In this document: piece by piece, positions 9,522 to 21,301 of the stretch
Layout: every line of letters starts with the position of its first letter
How positions within the stretch are numbered: position 1 is the stretch's first letter
Source: Agrypnia vestita
Lineage: Eukaryota > Arthropoda > Insecta > Trichoptera > Phryganeidae
Length of the DNA stretch: 64,000 nt
NCBI GenBank assembly: GCA_016648135.1
Contig: JADDOH010002579.1
Coordinates: forward strand, 186,001-250,000
Reading direction: 5' to 3'
Notes under the pieces: generated by a model
Seen by the model: only the letters and a program-made list of their open reading frames with translations
What the model was told of the DNA's origin: nothing
The model's database searches: none
Position numbers and translations under genes: made by a program

Positions 9522-10482
9522 GTGGCCAATTTGGAGAGCGGCATTACGGTACACCAAATTTATAATCATCACTGCGGTGAAAAATACCTTTTGCGAGAAT
9601 TGCACTGGCTTCGTTTTCCTGAGAGAGTAGAGTTCAAACTATGTTGGTTGATGTACAAGGCAACTCATAACATGGCGCCTCTGTATCTTCAGGAGCTCTG
9701 TATTCCAGACAACATAAATGAGAGACGTCAAACTCTTGGGTCAGCGTCTACTTTAGCGGTGGGAAGGATTGTGGAACCGGCAAGTCAGTTCTAGAAAACT
9801 AGGTTCAGCGATGGGGCATTTGCGGTGGCGGGCCCCAAAGCGTGGAACTCTTTGCCCTCCCTGATAAGAAACACGGATTCAGAGACTTTATTTAAAAAAA
9901 GACTTAAAACGCACTTGTTTAGAAAATCTTTCCCAGAACCTTTAAATATTCGATATTTTTTTGCTATTTTATGTTATGAGCTGTTTATTTTCTCTTTTTT
10001 TTCATTTTATTTTTCATTTTGTTATTCTATGATTTTAGTATTTTATTTTATTTTATTTTTATTTATTTATTTATTTATTTATCTTCATCTTGTTACATGA
10101 CATAGAGATGGAGCCGCTCATCTCACTAGGAAGAACCTGTGCCGAGATGAGCAGCTGAACAATATAGTGAGAACAAAAAATATACAACAAAATACTATAT
10201 AACTATAAGATTAATTAAATAAATAATTGAGTATATAAATATAAAATGTGGTTAATAAGAACAGTATATATTGTATAATACAAAAGCAATAGTGAAAGCA
10301 AAGTAATATATGTAAAAAATCATATGCATGGATAGTAACAAAATGTATATATAATAGCACAGTAAAAATTATATTTAGGTATATACCTATATAAGAGTTT
10401 TTTGTGTGTAAAGCACCCTTGAGGTGAAATTTTCACAAAAATGGCGCTATATAAATAATCCAATATTATTATTATTATTAGG
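9522..10482 (+). mobile_element. L2/CR1-like LINE, C-terminus and 3' UTR
   Basis: One frame carries LLRELHWLRFPERVEFKL, MYKATHNMAPLYLQEL, then after an in-frame TAG (9792-9794) it resumes in the same frame with AVAGPKAWNSLPSLIR and FKKRLKTHLF. This is the C-terminal region of L2-type (CR1 group) reverse transcriptases. The 3' UTR ends GTAAAGCACCCTTGAGG...GGCGCTATATAAATAATCC and a (TTA)n tail at 10463-10482, a hallmark of L2-like 3' ends. 5'-truncated and pseudogenised by one stop. Confidence 0.8.
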
Positions 10483-11516
10483 GGAAATTTGGTCGAGAAC
10501 TCGTTGATTTTTATTAAAATTCAGGTGACATTGACATTCTAAGCAGGGCCGCGAAATACACCAGCTTCAAAAGGGAGAGATGTTAATGAGGAAGATAAAA
10601 CGGTCGTAAATCACGGCCCATCCGGGTCCGTGAAAGGCTCGCGCGCAGATAGTGCGGAGGCTGCGCGGGCGAGGGGCTCGTCATATTTATCTCAGCGTCC
10701 GCACCCCGCGGAAGGGTTGTCGCGCTCGGGCACTAATGTCCAGAAAAGTTGCGCCGCCGTTCGCCAGGTAATTTGGTTTATTTATGGCAGCACCGGTCTA
10801 CACTTCACTGGCCCAAGCGGAGAATCAACCCGACTATTTTAACTCTTAAAAGACTGTGCTAAAAAAAACTTTGGGGACGGTGGAGTAACACAGCGTTACC
10901 TGATTACCGGACTAGTTTTTAATACGTGATAAAACTTACATATATACAATACAGATAAGACTTTTTAAAGGTCCCTTTATATAATTATGTAAGCTAAATA
11001 TACATATTTGCATTATTTTAGTAAATTATTATAAAATCATGGCAAATCGAATTTGCGTGCGCCTCCGCCGACGTTTCAATAGCAACTGAATACAACGACG
11101 CGGTCGCCTGCTCGCTTCAGTCGCATGCACTCCGTCTTTGTCTAGCACGTGTTACCCGACTCTATCGTATTCTTTCTATATTGTTTTTTCTTTCGCCGAA
11201 ACCCAAGCAACCGCCATCTCTGTCCTACATGAAATGTATGGTATTGTCGTGCTCTTTCTTGCTCGAATTAACTGCGATGCACAATGTACTGCTCCTTCTT
11301 ACACACTGGCCGAAAATATGAGAGTAATGAATAAATATTTTTTAATTAAAAAATCCGAACATTCGTAACAGTTTAATTTAGTAATTTTGGTGTGAAAATA
11401 TCTATTCGATGATTACAAAAAATGTGACGTTTTAGTTTTCTTAAATAAAGTAGATATTTCATATTTTGTATGACAGGTAGACCTACGTTACATCACCGAC
11501 ACACAGGAGTTAACTA
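10483..11516. other. unassigned; GC-rich islands
   Basis: 10540-10850 and 11035-11340 are markedly GC-richer than their surroundings and have no element ends. They hold open frames with no recognisable domain (10630-10842, 11138-11368). Conserved non-coding DNA or an unrecognised repeat are both possible. Confidence 0.3.
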
Positions 11517-11870
11517 CTATTGCTTGCCCAACGTAACTTGGCGTGCGGCGAATTCTGAACTAAAACCCGCCCCACCCGCACCCGGCGGTAACCCCTCGCC
11601 CTGCCATTCAGTTCATTCTCGTCTTTGAGCGCGAGCCGTGTCATCTTGATTACCAATATGCACTGAAAACATTCTAAACAGTCAGCGATGGGGCGAAAAC
11701 AATTGCCAATGAAGTATTAAAGTTTTGCGAAGCTGAAAAAGCGAATAATGGACCGATATTACCGTCTGACAGTTTCACAGATAGAACGGCCGCCATCATT
11801 GCATGGTTTCTTTAGTGCTGCCCGACCAAATTTCTGTATTTAATACGACACCGGTCACCGGACATTCTGT
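11517..11870 (+). mobile_element. truncated TIR transposon with transposase fragment
   Basis: Same element as 46577-46988, here in plus orientation and lacking one end. It starts inside the end sequence TAACTTGGCGTGCG (about 11530). The frame from about 11688 to 11815 reads ANEVLKFCEAEKANNGPIL and RTAAIIAWFL, which resembles the first part of transposase helix-turn-helix regions in insect Tc1-like or related elements (..RTAA.TG.S..); that is a loose assignment. Confidence 0.5.
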
Positions 11871-11879
11871 CCATTAGGT

Positions 11880-12060
11880 ATAGTGACATGAATGGTCCAT
11901 AGGTTTTCTCGGCCATTCAGAGTCTTCTGTGTATAGTGTTCTGGGATATTTTGATGCCCTGATGATGGACCCTGCAATGGGATCCAAAATTTTAGCCAGA
12001 GAGGTCACATATCCCAGAATATCCCAGAAAACTATACACAGAACATTCATTTGTGTTTCT
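11880..12060 (+). repeat. PLE-type palindrome with decayed hammerhead-like motif (family c)
   Basis: Core CTGATGA at 11959-11965 is followed by the family-c stem II block TGGACCCTGCAATGGGATCC, but GAAACGTC is replaced by AAAATTTT. Inverted blocks TGTGTATAGT..TCTGGGATAT (11929-11951) and ATATCCCAGA..ACTATACACA (12017-12040) flank it. Confidence 0.5.
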
Positions 12061-13605
12061 TAGTAGTATCCATTGCAAGTCGTGCAAGGGACTGAATTTT
12101 TTATTTATTATTATTAATTAATTAATGCAGAAAGTCATTTTCTGTGTAGGGGTAACATGATACTCTTGGCTAAATAATGTAATGTAATTATTTTGTACAT
12201 ATAGATGAAAGTGAGTTAAAATTTTTATACTGGAATTCTTTTCTGGAGCACAATATTACATACATTCATAATTTTTTTTTAAATTTTTATTATTTTATTT
12301 AATTTTTACATTAAATCAAGGGCTTTATATTATACATAATTAAATATCAATATAATATTTTAATTGAATCATTTTTCATTCCGGTCACATTATGTTTTGC
12401 GATACAAAAAAGCTACGACCGACGCTATGAATGCCTCACTGAAAAAAAGTTTTAAATTTAATTTGAACATTTCGAGTTTTTTGTAACATTATATTCGATA
12501 AGAATGCCTTCAGAGTTTTAAACGTAAATCGCAGGAAATTACAAAGAAGAAATTAAAAGGGAAAGTGCCTAATCTCTTTGAAATCGGAGGTTTCATAATT
12601 TTTGGAACAAAAAATACGTATTGTTAAAAAAATTAAAAATATGCAGCACAATTATTAATGGAACGAAAAAAAATGTTTCAAATGTTAATTGAAAAAGCTT
12701 TGTTAGGTAAAATAAATTTTTCTACCTTATTTCTTCTTTATTCTTTGCTGTATTCTTCTTCATTTTATTCATCTTCGGTGTCCTTCAAATACACAGAGTG
12801 TGGTATAAAAGCCTGTTTTGGTTATCCTTCGGTATCTTTTATTTCTTTTTAGTTTTTTTCATCTACACTTTAGTTTTGTTGTATATTCCCGCCTGGGAAT
12901 ACAGTGATGGGGTTTCAGGTGGAGTAATACACGATCTAGTGATTACTCCAGTTTATTCCAATGATATGATTTGCTGCCGACCGTGCGTACTAGAGCCTGT
13001 CTATCTAAAGCGTGACCCGGGAATTCAAGAGCCCGGTGCACCCGAGTGTCCCTGGTTTTATGCGCTCGCCTCCCCCACCACTCCGCGGGTGGCAAGCATA
13101 CAAAAACGCAATAAGTTTTAAATATGAGTCTTCTCTATCATCAGGTACAGTTGACTCGAATATGGTTATTCTGAAAACCATAATATTTTAACGGTAAAGT
13201 AGATACACAGCGACATCTATATAGCGGCGTGCGCAGTACAAACACGTCGTATCCAGTTGCACCTGGAAGTTTGTTATGTCGCATTTCAATTAGGTACATA
13301 TATTTAGTAATGCAATTCAATTTAAGTGTGTTCTCAAATAAGTCTGTATGTACTATTATCTACGCCTCACTAGTTCCTCAATAATATAGTTCCTCTTTCC
13401 TCGCTGATGTACCGTAATGAATATTGAAATATTCCGAATGATGGATTGGATCACGGAGGCTGATCCATCATCGTCCTATCTCATCAATCAATCAATCATC
13501 ATAACTCTTTTGTTCTTGGTGGGCGTACTTTTGCTTCAGTGACCTCGCGTAGTCTGCAGGGTGACTTTAAGTTTCTACTGGGCCAAGGACGATATACATC
13601 ATCAT
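12061..13605. other. unassigned AT-rich region
   Basis: No gene identified. 12870-13110 is GC-richer with small hairpins (GTATTCCC/GGGAATAC, GGAGTAAT/ATTACTCC), and an open frame runs 12798-13121 without a recognised domain. The remainder is AT-rich. Confidence 0.3.
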
Positions 13606-14208
13606 TAGAGCCTGCAATATATTCGAACCTCGAATATATTTGCCTGTTTTTAAATATTCGTTATTCGAATACTTTAAAAAGTATTCGTAAAATATTCGCT
13701 CATATTTATATTATAAGATTTTGAATATTTTTCTAAACGAAAAAAAGGTTTACGAACCATGAAAGTCATATGCAAGCATTTTCGGCTATATGGAAGTCGG
13801 ACATCAAAGATGTAAACACTTTAAATTGTCGGACATCTTTTGCATTTGCCTTTTTTAAGTGTTATGCTTTCTATTATTCTTTAGTATAAAGCTTTCATAA
13901 ATATTTGAGCCGACAAACAAGAAGTTATATACAAAATAATTGTAAAAAACTTGTACGTAGGGTGTGAGATATGGAGTAATATAAACGTATCTAAAATTTT
14001 GTCAGTTATCGAGATATTTTTTTTGTGTTTTTTTTGATTTGTATTTCTAAATTCAACATTATTTTTCAATAATATATATTTTTTTATTACGTACTACAAT
14101 TATTGAATTTTTTTGGAATATATAGAATATATTTATCATCCGAAGTAAATTGTTCCTTTCGATATTCAATATTCGAATAGTTGGAATTAAGAATGTATGG
14201 AGGCTCTA
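13606..14208. mobile_element. hAT MITE (TAGAGCCT family), copy 1
   Basis: Ends TAGAGCCT...AGGCTCTA and is flanked by a perfect 8-bp target duplication ATCATCAT (13598-13605 and 14209-14216). The 8-bp duplication and the TAGAG start fit the hAT superfamily. Subterminal regions are rich in AATATTCG motifs. The interior is shared, inverted, with the copy at 58633-59305 (for example GCCGACAAACAAGAAG). No transposase. Confidence 0.9.
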
Positions 14209-14484
14209 ATCATCATATATGAAAATCGTATTATATACTTATGAAACTAAAGGCGATATGCTTATGAATATAATGTTCAGCTCAGTAGCGAGACTCCAGT
14301 CGGGTTTCTGACACGGTCTGTCTAATTAATTTTAAAATAATTTCTCACTTTCTATCCTGATAACTTTTCATCAGTGGAAACTCTTTTTCATTCAGGATTA
14401 TTCACTTAAATTGTATAATCATAAACATTCTGTGCAGAGATCAGCACTTGGACAGCAAAGTTTCTTGAGATTAGACGTTTCATA

Positions 14485-15197
14485 CACAATTTGATCATTT
14501 GGTCGCCTCACTACGTTAATCATTCAACGGCAATTGAACGAGTCCAAAAAAAATTCTTAAGATTTATTAAGGACAAATTAAATATACGCTTGGAAGATAT
14601 CAATTATGACCTTATCCCTTATCTCCTTAGTTATTTACAACTTTTAAACTTGTCTGTGAGACGTACTGTAACAGACCTGATATTTCTTTATAGGATCGTA
14701 AATAGTTTGATTGATTGCCCCCAGATTATTAGTCTGATCGACTTATATGCTCTATCGAGGTCATCAAGATACAGTGCATTGTTCTATTATAGTGGAAATG
14801 TCAGAACTAATGCATGAGCAAACTCTGTAATTACCAGATTACACTCATTAGGGAATGAACATGCAGAGGCGGCTGACATTTTTGCTGATAGTATAACTGT
14901 GTATTTGACAAAGCTGATACAATTGTTTACATCTCAACGAAATGGAAATGGACAATAAATTTTTCTATTTTACCTTTAACTATTATTATTTTACCTTTAA
15001 CTTTATTATTATTTTATCTGTCTTATGTTTTTCTGTATTATTATTATTATTATTATTATTACCTTTTAACTATTATTATTGTAACTTTTAACTGTATAAT
15101 TATTTTAACTGTCTTATGTTATTTTTTTAAAAAAAATTCTTTATATTTGTAAAAGCTCATAGGGCGTTAAAGAAATAAATAAAATAAATAAATAAAT
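14485..15197 (+). mobile_element. Jockey-like non-LTR 3' end
   Basis: The frame from about 14491 reads IIWSPHYVNHSTAIERVQKK, DLIFLYRIVNSLIDCP. It continues after an in-frame TGA (14815-14817) as VITRLHSLGNEHAEAADIFA up to a stop near 14958. This is the C-terminal block (WSP.Y..H...IERVQ..F...L..RR...D...LY.I.N) of Jockey-type reverse transcriptases. The 3' UTR has ATTATT runs (15029-15078) and ends GGCGTTAAAG plus an (AAAT)n tail at 15166-15197. Confidence 0.75.
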
Positions 15198-15418
15198 TTG
15201 GTCAGCATCGACTTGCTCTCATCACTGAATCGACTTGGCCAATCGCTCACTGCATCTAATCTTCTCTTCCTCCACCTCTACTCTGACTCCTACAATCTCA
15301 CCCTTTTCCCCCATCCCTATTCCTGTGTTGCTGTAAACACTCACTAATTATTTATTATCTTCATATGCTTTTCATATTAAGTCGTTTTCCTTTCTTTAAT
15401 ACTAATATTGTTCGATGT

Positions 15419-15625
15419 TTCTGGTTTGTGTCTTCTGGGGTATTACGCCATGTCATTAAGACCTTTCTTGCTGACGTTTAGGATCCCGTCGCAGGGTCCA
15501 TTACGGATGAAAGATGATGGACCCTGCGATAGGATCTGAAAGATTGTAATAACAAGACATAATACCCCAGAAGACACAAACCACAACATTCTGAGTGGCC
15601 GTGAAAACCTGAGAACATTCTTGTC
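15419..15625. repeat. PLE-type palindromic terminal repeat (family c), decayed
   Basis: Inverted halves: TTGTGTCTTCTGGGGTATTA on the left and AATACCCCAGAAGACACAA on the right. Each half carries a damaged hammerhead-like block: minus strand ending AAACGTC near 15472, plus strand GATGATGGACCCTGCG near 15510 with TCTGAAAG. Neither keeps both core halves. The right side ends with GAGTGGCCGTGAAAACC as in 4378-4552. Confidence 0.55.
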
Positions 15626-16164
15626 TATTGCTTACTACTGTTTATTAATTTTATTAAAAATATCTAATTCAACTTTATTCTCAATTCACTGTGCCTTAAA
15701 CATTTGTGAATCTTTTAAATTGGTCTTCATATTTCACACTATGCTCCTATATTATCACGTTTAAAAACTGCTAAGATTCTCAGTTTTGGCGTGCCAATTC
15801 AATGTTATATTTTTTACATTGGGAATTTTTTCCATTGTTAACAAATGTAACGATTGTCGAATACAAAACTCGTCACGCGAACCCGAGCAGGAGGCACTTT
15901 GCCGCGCGCTTTTACCACTTTCAGAAAGTGTCGGGAGGGAGAAATGATTACGTGCGCGGAATTGTGCAAAGTTTAGTTAGGAAAATGGAAGCCCCGGGCA
16001 CTGCGGCCGCGGAATAAATAGCGCTTAGTCCACCTCTGCCCAATTAGCATGGCAAAACGGAACCAAAAGAGGGCTCCGTGATAAAAATTTATTATTGCCA
16101 TTTTTTGCTGCTAAACGAGTGTATTGGATTTCTTTTGGATTAGCAACTTAATTATAAAGCTTTT
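15626..16164. other. unassigned, GC-rich island
   Basis: 15860-16070 is GC-rich and contains a NotI-like GCGGCCGC and CpG clusters with no element ends. It could be conserved non-coding sequence. No coding evidence beyond an unrecognised 71-codon frame. Confidence 0.3.
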
Positions 16165-16470
16165 TACTCCCTTTCTTTTAACCCGTAGCGTCTGTTTGCT
16201 TGATTGGCGAAAAAAATTTGGATTGATTTTTAACCCTTTTCCCGTGATCTAATCGAACTGAAACTTTGCAAGCAGACTCGTGGCAACGATAAAAATAATC
16301 TATCAAATTTTCGTTATAATAAATTAATAATTATGGTATAATTTTGGATTTTTCAAATCTTTAATGGTTTTTTCATACAACTGAGTAATGACTCCGATGC
16401 GTGCTGTAGACACGAAACCTGATTAAATAAGAAAGGGAGTATAATAAAAACTTAGTTTTTATGAGTTATT
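16165..16470 (+). mobile_element. CTCCCTTT repeat family A, copy 2 (internally deleted)
   Basis: Starts TACTCCCTTTCTTTTAACC, keeps AACCCTTTTCCCGTGATC, then jumps to AAGAAAGGGAGTATAATA and the terminal hairpin AAAAACTTAGTTTTT. About 280 bp shorter than full copies. Confidence 0.75.
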
Positions 16471-16582
16471 TTTTTATATTTATGTACTAACTAAGTTAAA
16501 TTGTTAGTTAATAAATATTTTTAAAAAAGTTTCAGTGATAATTGTGTCTTTTAACATAGAAATAACATTGATAAGAAATTTA

Positions 16583-16790
16583 ACATTTTTGTCTTCGTCT
16601 TCTTCTTCTTAATCAGCCTTCATCTCTCCACTGCTCTTCCATACCTTTCCTCGTAGTTTGCTAGTTGTAGCCATTTCTTTCCCTCCACAGTGGCTATATC
16701 GTCGGCCCATCTCTTTTGAGGTGTTCCGATGTCTCATTTGTTCTCCCAAGGTCTCCATTTCAGAACATTTTTGTATAATCTCACATTAAC
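16583..16790 (-). mobile_element. RTE-like non-LTR 3' fragment
   Basis: Minus-strand coding matches the C-terminus of the same element as 35523-36002 (PQKRWADDIA, KKWLQLANYEE), with several frame breaks, and ends in a (GAA)n-type tail (TTCTTCTTCTT on plus at about 16596-16610). Only the last part of the reverse transcriptase C-terminal region is left. Confidence 0.6.
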
Positions 16791-17029
16791 CCTAGATTTT
16801 TTTTTACTTCCATGAATAAATGCTTACTGAACCCATAAAACCATCCCAGAACATTCTACTAATTTCCAATTTAGTGTAAAATGTGTAGAGTGCTGTAAAA
16901 TCAACAGGTGTAATTTATTATTATCATAATGCCCTATTTATTTGAGTAATTATTATTATATAACTCATTTTTAGTTTTATTTTATATTTATATTTAAATC
17001 ATTTTATATTTCTGTATATCGTACATATG

Positions 17030-17145
17030 ATAATTTAATGTATGTGTTCTTTAATTAATAATTTAATATATGGAATGTGTGGGACTGCACAATCCTCCCC
17101 ACATACTGGAATAAAGTTATATTTATTTATTTATTTATTATTATA
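17030..17145 (+). mobile_element. probable LINE 3' tail
   Basis: GTGTGGGACTGCACAATCC, CCCCACATACTGGAATAAAG, then a (TTTA)n tail. The layout resembles the 3' UTR of the 5681 fragment (CTTGAGCTTTGGCTC, ATAATGGGGAG). No coding remains. Confidence 0.4.
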
Positions 17146-17338
17146 ACGTTAAATACTTTCTGATTCTGTGATCTCGTTACGACCTGTTTGTTTCCTATCT
17201 TGAAAATTGTACTGTTTTAACTAAAAGATAAAATCAACACATAACACAAGGAATATTCACAAACATCACTCACAATCTACTATATATGTATATGACATAG
17301 AGAAAGAAATTGAAATTTTATTTATTTATTGATATAAT

Positions 17339-17880
17339 TACTCCCTTTATATTAACTCGTGGCTTGCTTGCTTGCCGGCTTGCCGTCAAAAAAAAATTGG
17401 ATCGATTTTTGACCCTTTTCCCGTGATCCAATCGAGCTGAAACTTGGCAAGTAGACTCGTGGCAAAGATCAAGAAGATCTATTAAATTTTCGTTAAAAAA
17501 AATTAATAATTATAGTATTATTTCGGATTCTTAGAAATTTTATTGGTTTTTTCAAATTGGAATAATTAGAAAAGTTTGATTAGCAACGGCGGCCCGATAA
17601 CGTCGCGGAATATTTTGTAAATTTGAATTACTCCATCGGAATACATAATAGGTACTTCACTACGAATGTCGAAAATCTAAATTGACTGACAAATGTTTTG
17701 AGAATTTAATCTTCGAAGCATGAAGTGTCTTATCAAAGCTCAAAACGTCTGATATTTTAGAAACATATTAAATTACTGTAAGTTTAGTGTTATGTTATAT
17801 GTTTTAATTCGTCTTCAATTGTTGTTATATTTTACAAAGAAAGGAAGTATAATAAAGACTTGGTTTTTATGGGTTACTTT
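17339..17880 (+). mobile_element. CTCCCTTT repeat family A, copy 3
   Basis: TACTCCCTTTATATTAACTC at the start, GACCCTTTTCCCGTGATCC, body with GCGGCCCGATAACGTCGCGG, then GAAAGGAAGTATAATAAAG, hairpin AGACTTGGTTTTT and GGGTTAC. Full-length type carrying the ACGGCGGCC...CTACGAATGTCG module. Confidence 0.8.
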
Positions 17881-18310
17881 TTTATTATTTGATTTATTAA
17901 AATACAAGATTATTTATCTACTTGATAAAGAACAACCGAAATAAACAGGAAACGTAAATGTTCGATAAATTTGAAATAACGTCAAGCCACAAAGTGTTTG
18001 CTTGCTTTGAAAATTTAAATGTTCGTATTACACCCTAGTATGAATATTGTATCCAGTTATTCAAAACGCAAAAAATAAAGTTTTTAAAGAGTTGTTCAGA
18101 AAATAAAAGGCGCTCTTTTCTCATTTCCTGGTGAACAGCGACACGACAGTTGAGTGGCTTTTGTGGTCCGCGTGTCTAAACTTTGAACACCGTAACTTGG
18201 AGCACCAAATAAAGTAATTTGATTTTGATAAATCTAAATGTTGTATTGTCAATTTGGCCCAGCCCCCGACCAGTTCTGACAGCCCCAACTGGGGGCCAAC
18301 TCAGATTAAT
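17881..18310. other. unassigned sequence upstream of tandem array
   Basis: No gene or repeat end recognised. Confidence 0.25.
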
Positions 18311-18940
18311 CATTTTGCTATGAAATAATATTAATTGGAAAGTAATGATGTTTGACATCCAAATAAATAAAGTAACCTGAGAAATACTTACCTTTGTTGT
18401 TTGTGATGTGGCATGTATATGTAGGATGCGACGAAAAATGGTACTCCATTTGCAAATCGGATTTCCATATTGCTATGAAATAATATTAATTGGAAAGTAA
18501 TGATGTTTGACATCCAAATAAATAAAGTAACCTGAGAAATACTTACATTCGTTATTTTTGATGTGGGATGTTCATGTAGGATGCGACGGAAAATGGTTAT
18601 CCATTTCCAAATCGGATTTACATTTTGCTATGAAATAATATTAATTGTAAAGTAATGATGTTTGACATCCAAATAAATAAAGTAACCTGAGAAATACTTA
18701 CATTTGTTGTTTGTGATGTGGCATGTATATGTAGGATGCGACGAAAAATGGTAATCCATTTCCAAATAGGATTTCCATTTTGCTATGAAATAATATTAAT
18801 TGGAAAGTAATGATGTTAGACATCCAAATAAATAAAGTAGCCTGAGGAATACTTACATTCGTTATTTGGGATGTGGGATATTCATGTAGGATGCGACGAA
18901 AAATGGTAATCCATTTCCAAATCGGATTTCCATTTCGTAC
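18311..18940 (+). repeat. 155-bp tandem array, four units in ABAB order
   Basis: TTGCTATGAAATAATATTAA recurs at 18315, 18470, 18625 and 18780, an exact 155-bp period. Units 1 and 3 share TTTGTTGTTTGTGATGTGGC, while units 2 and 4 share TTCGTTATTT and GATGTGGGAT, so the repeat evolved as a 310-bp dimer. Each unit contains AATAAATAAAGTAACCTGAG and GTAGGATGCGACG. Confidence 0.9.
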
Positions 18941-19924
18941 AAGAATCTGTTTATTGTTAGATCTTTTTCATTCTTCATTGCCGGATGAAGGCCTCTTTCA
19001 TCCTTCTCTGTGTTTTGCTTTTTGTAGCCATTCTCATCATCTGATGTTACATACTGAATTAATTCAAAATTAAATTATAAAGGCTTTAGTCTGCTGATTA
19101 ATTGTCGCCGTGCAACGGAGTGGGCAACTAAAGCTCTGCTCCTTATGGATCCTCAGAATATCATCTACGTTTACTGTGGACAGATCCATAATCTACTAAC
19201 ATAACTTAATTTTTCCCATCCTTACTTGTTTACGCGCACATCTGTCATATTAAATATAAACATTTATTATTTATAAAAACACAGTGTTTAATAAATTTCT
19301 TGCAGAGATCCTAGAAATCCTAATGTAAGACTAAAGAAGAATGTTCATTGCCTAACTATTAAAAAAATTTCCGAATTCTCGAACCACATCACGGAAAACA
19401 ATCATTATTTTAATTCATGTAAAATTAAACTTAATGCAGTCGCGCTAAGGTAATTAAATAAACTATTTTGAAAGACTAGAAATAAAACGAAATTTTATTT
19501 AAATAAATATCACACTCACCATCGCTTCTCCTCACCTTTCAATATTCCTGAGACAACCATTCCTAAACCGTGTTTTTCTTTACATGAAAGTTGTCACTTT
19601 AATACTTTACACGTCGATGAGAGATTCTCATTCATTGCCACTCGAGAAACTGGAGTATTAAAATATATAATAATTAATTAATCTCAAGGAGGGAAAACAC
19701 AGTTATTTTCATTTCTTATCTTTACAATATTAATTCCATATATATATATATATAAAATTCCATAAATTCTATGACTTTTGGGATATTTTATGTAAAAATG
19801 ATGAACGTAGTAATTATATATTATGCGCTGACAACTTTTATTGTTTCACACGAAGTACAAACACATTTTATTCCAGGACACGTTAAAGTAATCAATTTTA
19901 TAATAATCTTCCCCGTGAGATTCC
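18941..19924. other. unassigned AT-rich sequence
   Basis: No gene or mobile element recognised. A short (TA)n lies at about 19738. Confidence 0.3.
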
Positions 19925-20130
19925 TGATTGTTCTGTAAGCTAGTTAGTGCACGCTTGTCTCTGACAAGATTAACACGCATGTGATAAATATTGGTGAAAG
20001 TTTAAAATATTATAGTTGTGGTATATAGTGTTGTGAACATAGTAGTGTAGTGTTGGTCCTGACGAAGAGACCGGTACGTCTCGATACCGGTAGACCTTAA
20101 ATGTGGTAGTGGTTTTTAACTGACATCCTG
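19925..20130 (+). repeat. interspersed repeat carrying family-b hammerhead-like motif
   Basis: Matches 46262-46440 along GATTGTTCTGTAAGC/TGATCGTTTTGTATGC, AGATTAACACGCATGTGATA, TATAGTGTTGTGAACATAG and the TAGTGGTT end. Both copies share the same strand. Likely the 3' terminal part of a Penelope-like or related retroelement; no coding part is visible. Confidence 0.6.
20055..20096 (+). ncRNA. hammerhead-like motif (family b), near-intact
   Basis: Stem I GGTC/GACC (20055-20058/20093-20096), core CTGACGA (20059-20065), one unpaired A, stem II GAGAC/GTCTC (20067-20071/20078-20082) with loop CGGTAC, then GATACCGGTA. Compared with the family (GAAACCGGTA), A14 is T. Stem III is the palindrome ACCGGT and the expected cleavage triplet is GTA. 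The core change predicts low or no activity. Confidence 0.5.
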
Positions 20131-20914
20131 TTATAATGTCTAACCGCAAAGTTAATGCTTTAGTTAATCATAATATTAATCAATTTGCCTTCTTTTCCTT
20201 GCTTTTTGAGTTCACCATTACCTACCACCCTAGAGAATTGAATGTATTGGAGACTGAACTCTTATATTACACAGTTAAACATTAGATGAGGGATGATGTA
20301 TTTAATAATGAAAATACAAGGATGTTCATTTTTCCACGTAATCCAATCTCTCTGTTCTTTCAAACTCTTCTGTTCTCTCTCTCTCTGTTCCAAACTTTCA
20401 GTTCACGCCCTGCTCCCCTGTACTGTATCTGGCATTTCCAGCCTCCGCCCATCCTTTATTTTCCTCTTAAAAGACAGATCGCAGGACTTGAAACTTGACG
20501 GGCTGGGGAAGTTTATTATCTTCAAAACTTTGCGCAAATCTGCGTCTAATGATCCTCCACCGAAAAGGTATTTAATATTATAATTAATTTGGCTCTTGTC
20601 AGAATGTCTTAGTTTAGTTTGCAAATTTGTGTGACGTGGCCAATTTATGTCTACAGCATTATAAGTAATGCAACTACCGATATCTAATTTATTTAATTTT
20701 TTTTATATATATTTTACATTTTTTTTTTCGATTGTGTTAGTTAGCAGGAAATTCGAAGGCGCTTTTAATTAGCTTAATTTACGAACCATCTTACTTCTGA
20801 CAATGAAAGACATCAAGCAATCAAATAAAATTATGTAGGTATAACGCGGTCGACCGAGCGGCGTTCTATCCGCTCGACCCATTTGGGTGCACTTCCTCAG
20901 GGGCGTGGGTACAA
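20131..20914. other. unassigned AT-rich sequence
   Basis: Overlapping open frames on both strands at 20286-20624 show no conserved motif. 20840-20915 is GC-rich (GCGGTCGACCGAGCGG) and hosts the hAT insertion that follows. Confidence 0.3.
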
Positions 20915-20922
20915 ATTACGAG

Positions 20923-21293
20923 CAGGGACACAAAAAAAGTATCGATACTTTGTGGTATCGAGTACTTTTCTTTCGATACCGATACTTTTGTACTCGATAC
21001 TTTTTATTCGATACTTTTACTTTAACTTTTTGGCAAGTATCGATACCTCTTCTTGGTCACTTTTTTGGCGACCTTTTTTTGGGTATTTTTTTCATATTAT
21101 TTTTGACAATCTTTTTTGGTTACCTTTTTAATTTTTTTTGCTTGGCGACCTTCTTTTTTTTTTGGTCATCGATATATTTTCCTATGATATTATGATATTT
21201 TTCCGATGTACTCGATACTTTGTATCGTTACTTTTGTTTCGATACTACTCATGAGTACAGTATCGATACGTTCTATTCGATATCGTGTCCCTA
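20923..21293. mobile_element. hAT MITE with GTATCGATAC-rich ends
   Basis: Ends CAGGGACAC and GTGTCCCTA, flanked by ATTACGAG (20915-20922) and ATGACGAG (21294-21301), an 8-bp duplication with one mismatch. Subterminal regions repeat the self-complementary GTATCGATAC and TCGATACTTT many times, which fits transposase-binding sites. The 371-bp interior is T-rich and non-coding. It differs from the TAGAGCC hAT family. Confidence 0.85.
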
Positions 21294-21301
21294 ATGACGA
21301 G

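Noticed and set aside
12658..13121. Possible two-frame gene near 12.7-13.1 kb
   Set aside because: The frames differ in phase, the first half is Phe/Ser/Leu-rich AT DNA, and no domain was found.
18311..18940. CRISPR-like array
   Set aside because: Whole 155-bp units are repeated with no unique spacers; a eukaryotic tandem repeat.
20286..20624. Three overlapping open frames on both strands
   Set aside because: Mutually overlapping frames without motifs, in repeat-poor AT-rich DNA; chance frames.
20883..21195. Open frames of 82 and 102 codons
   Set aside because: They lie inside the 371-bp hAT MITE and reflect T-rich and ATCGAT-repeat sequence.
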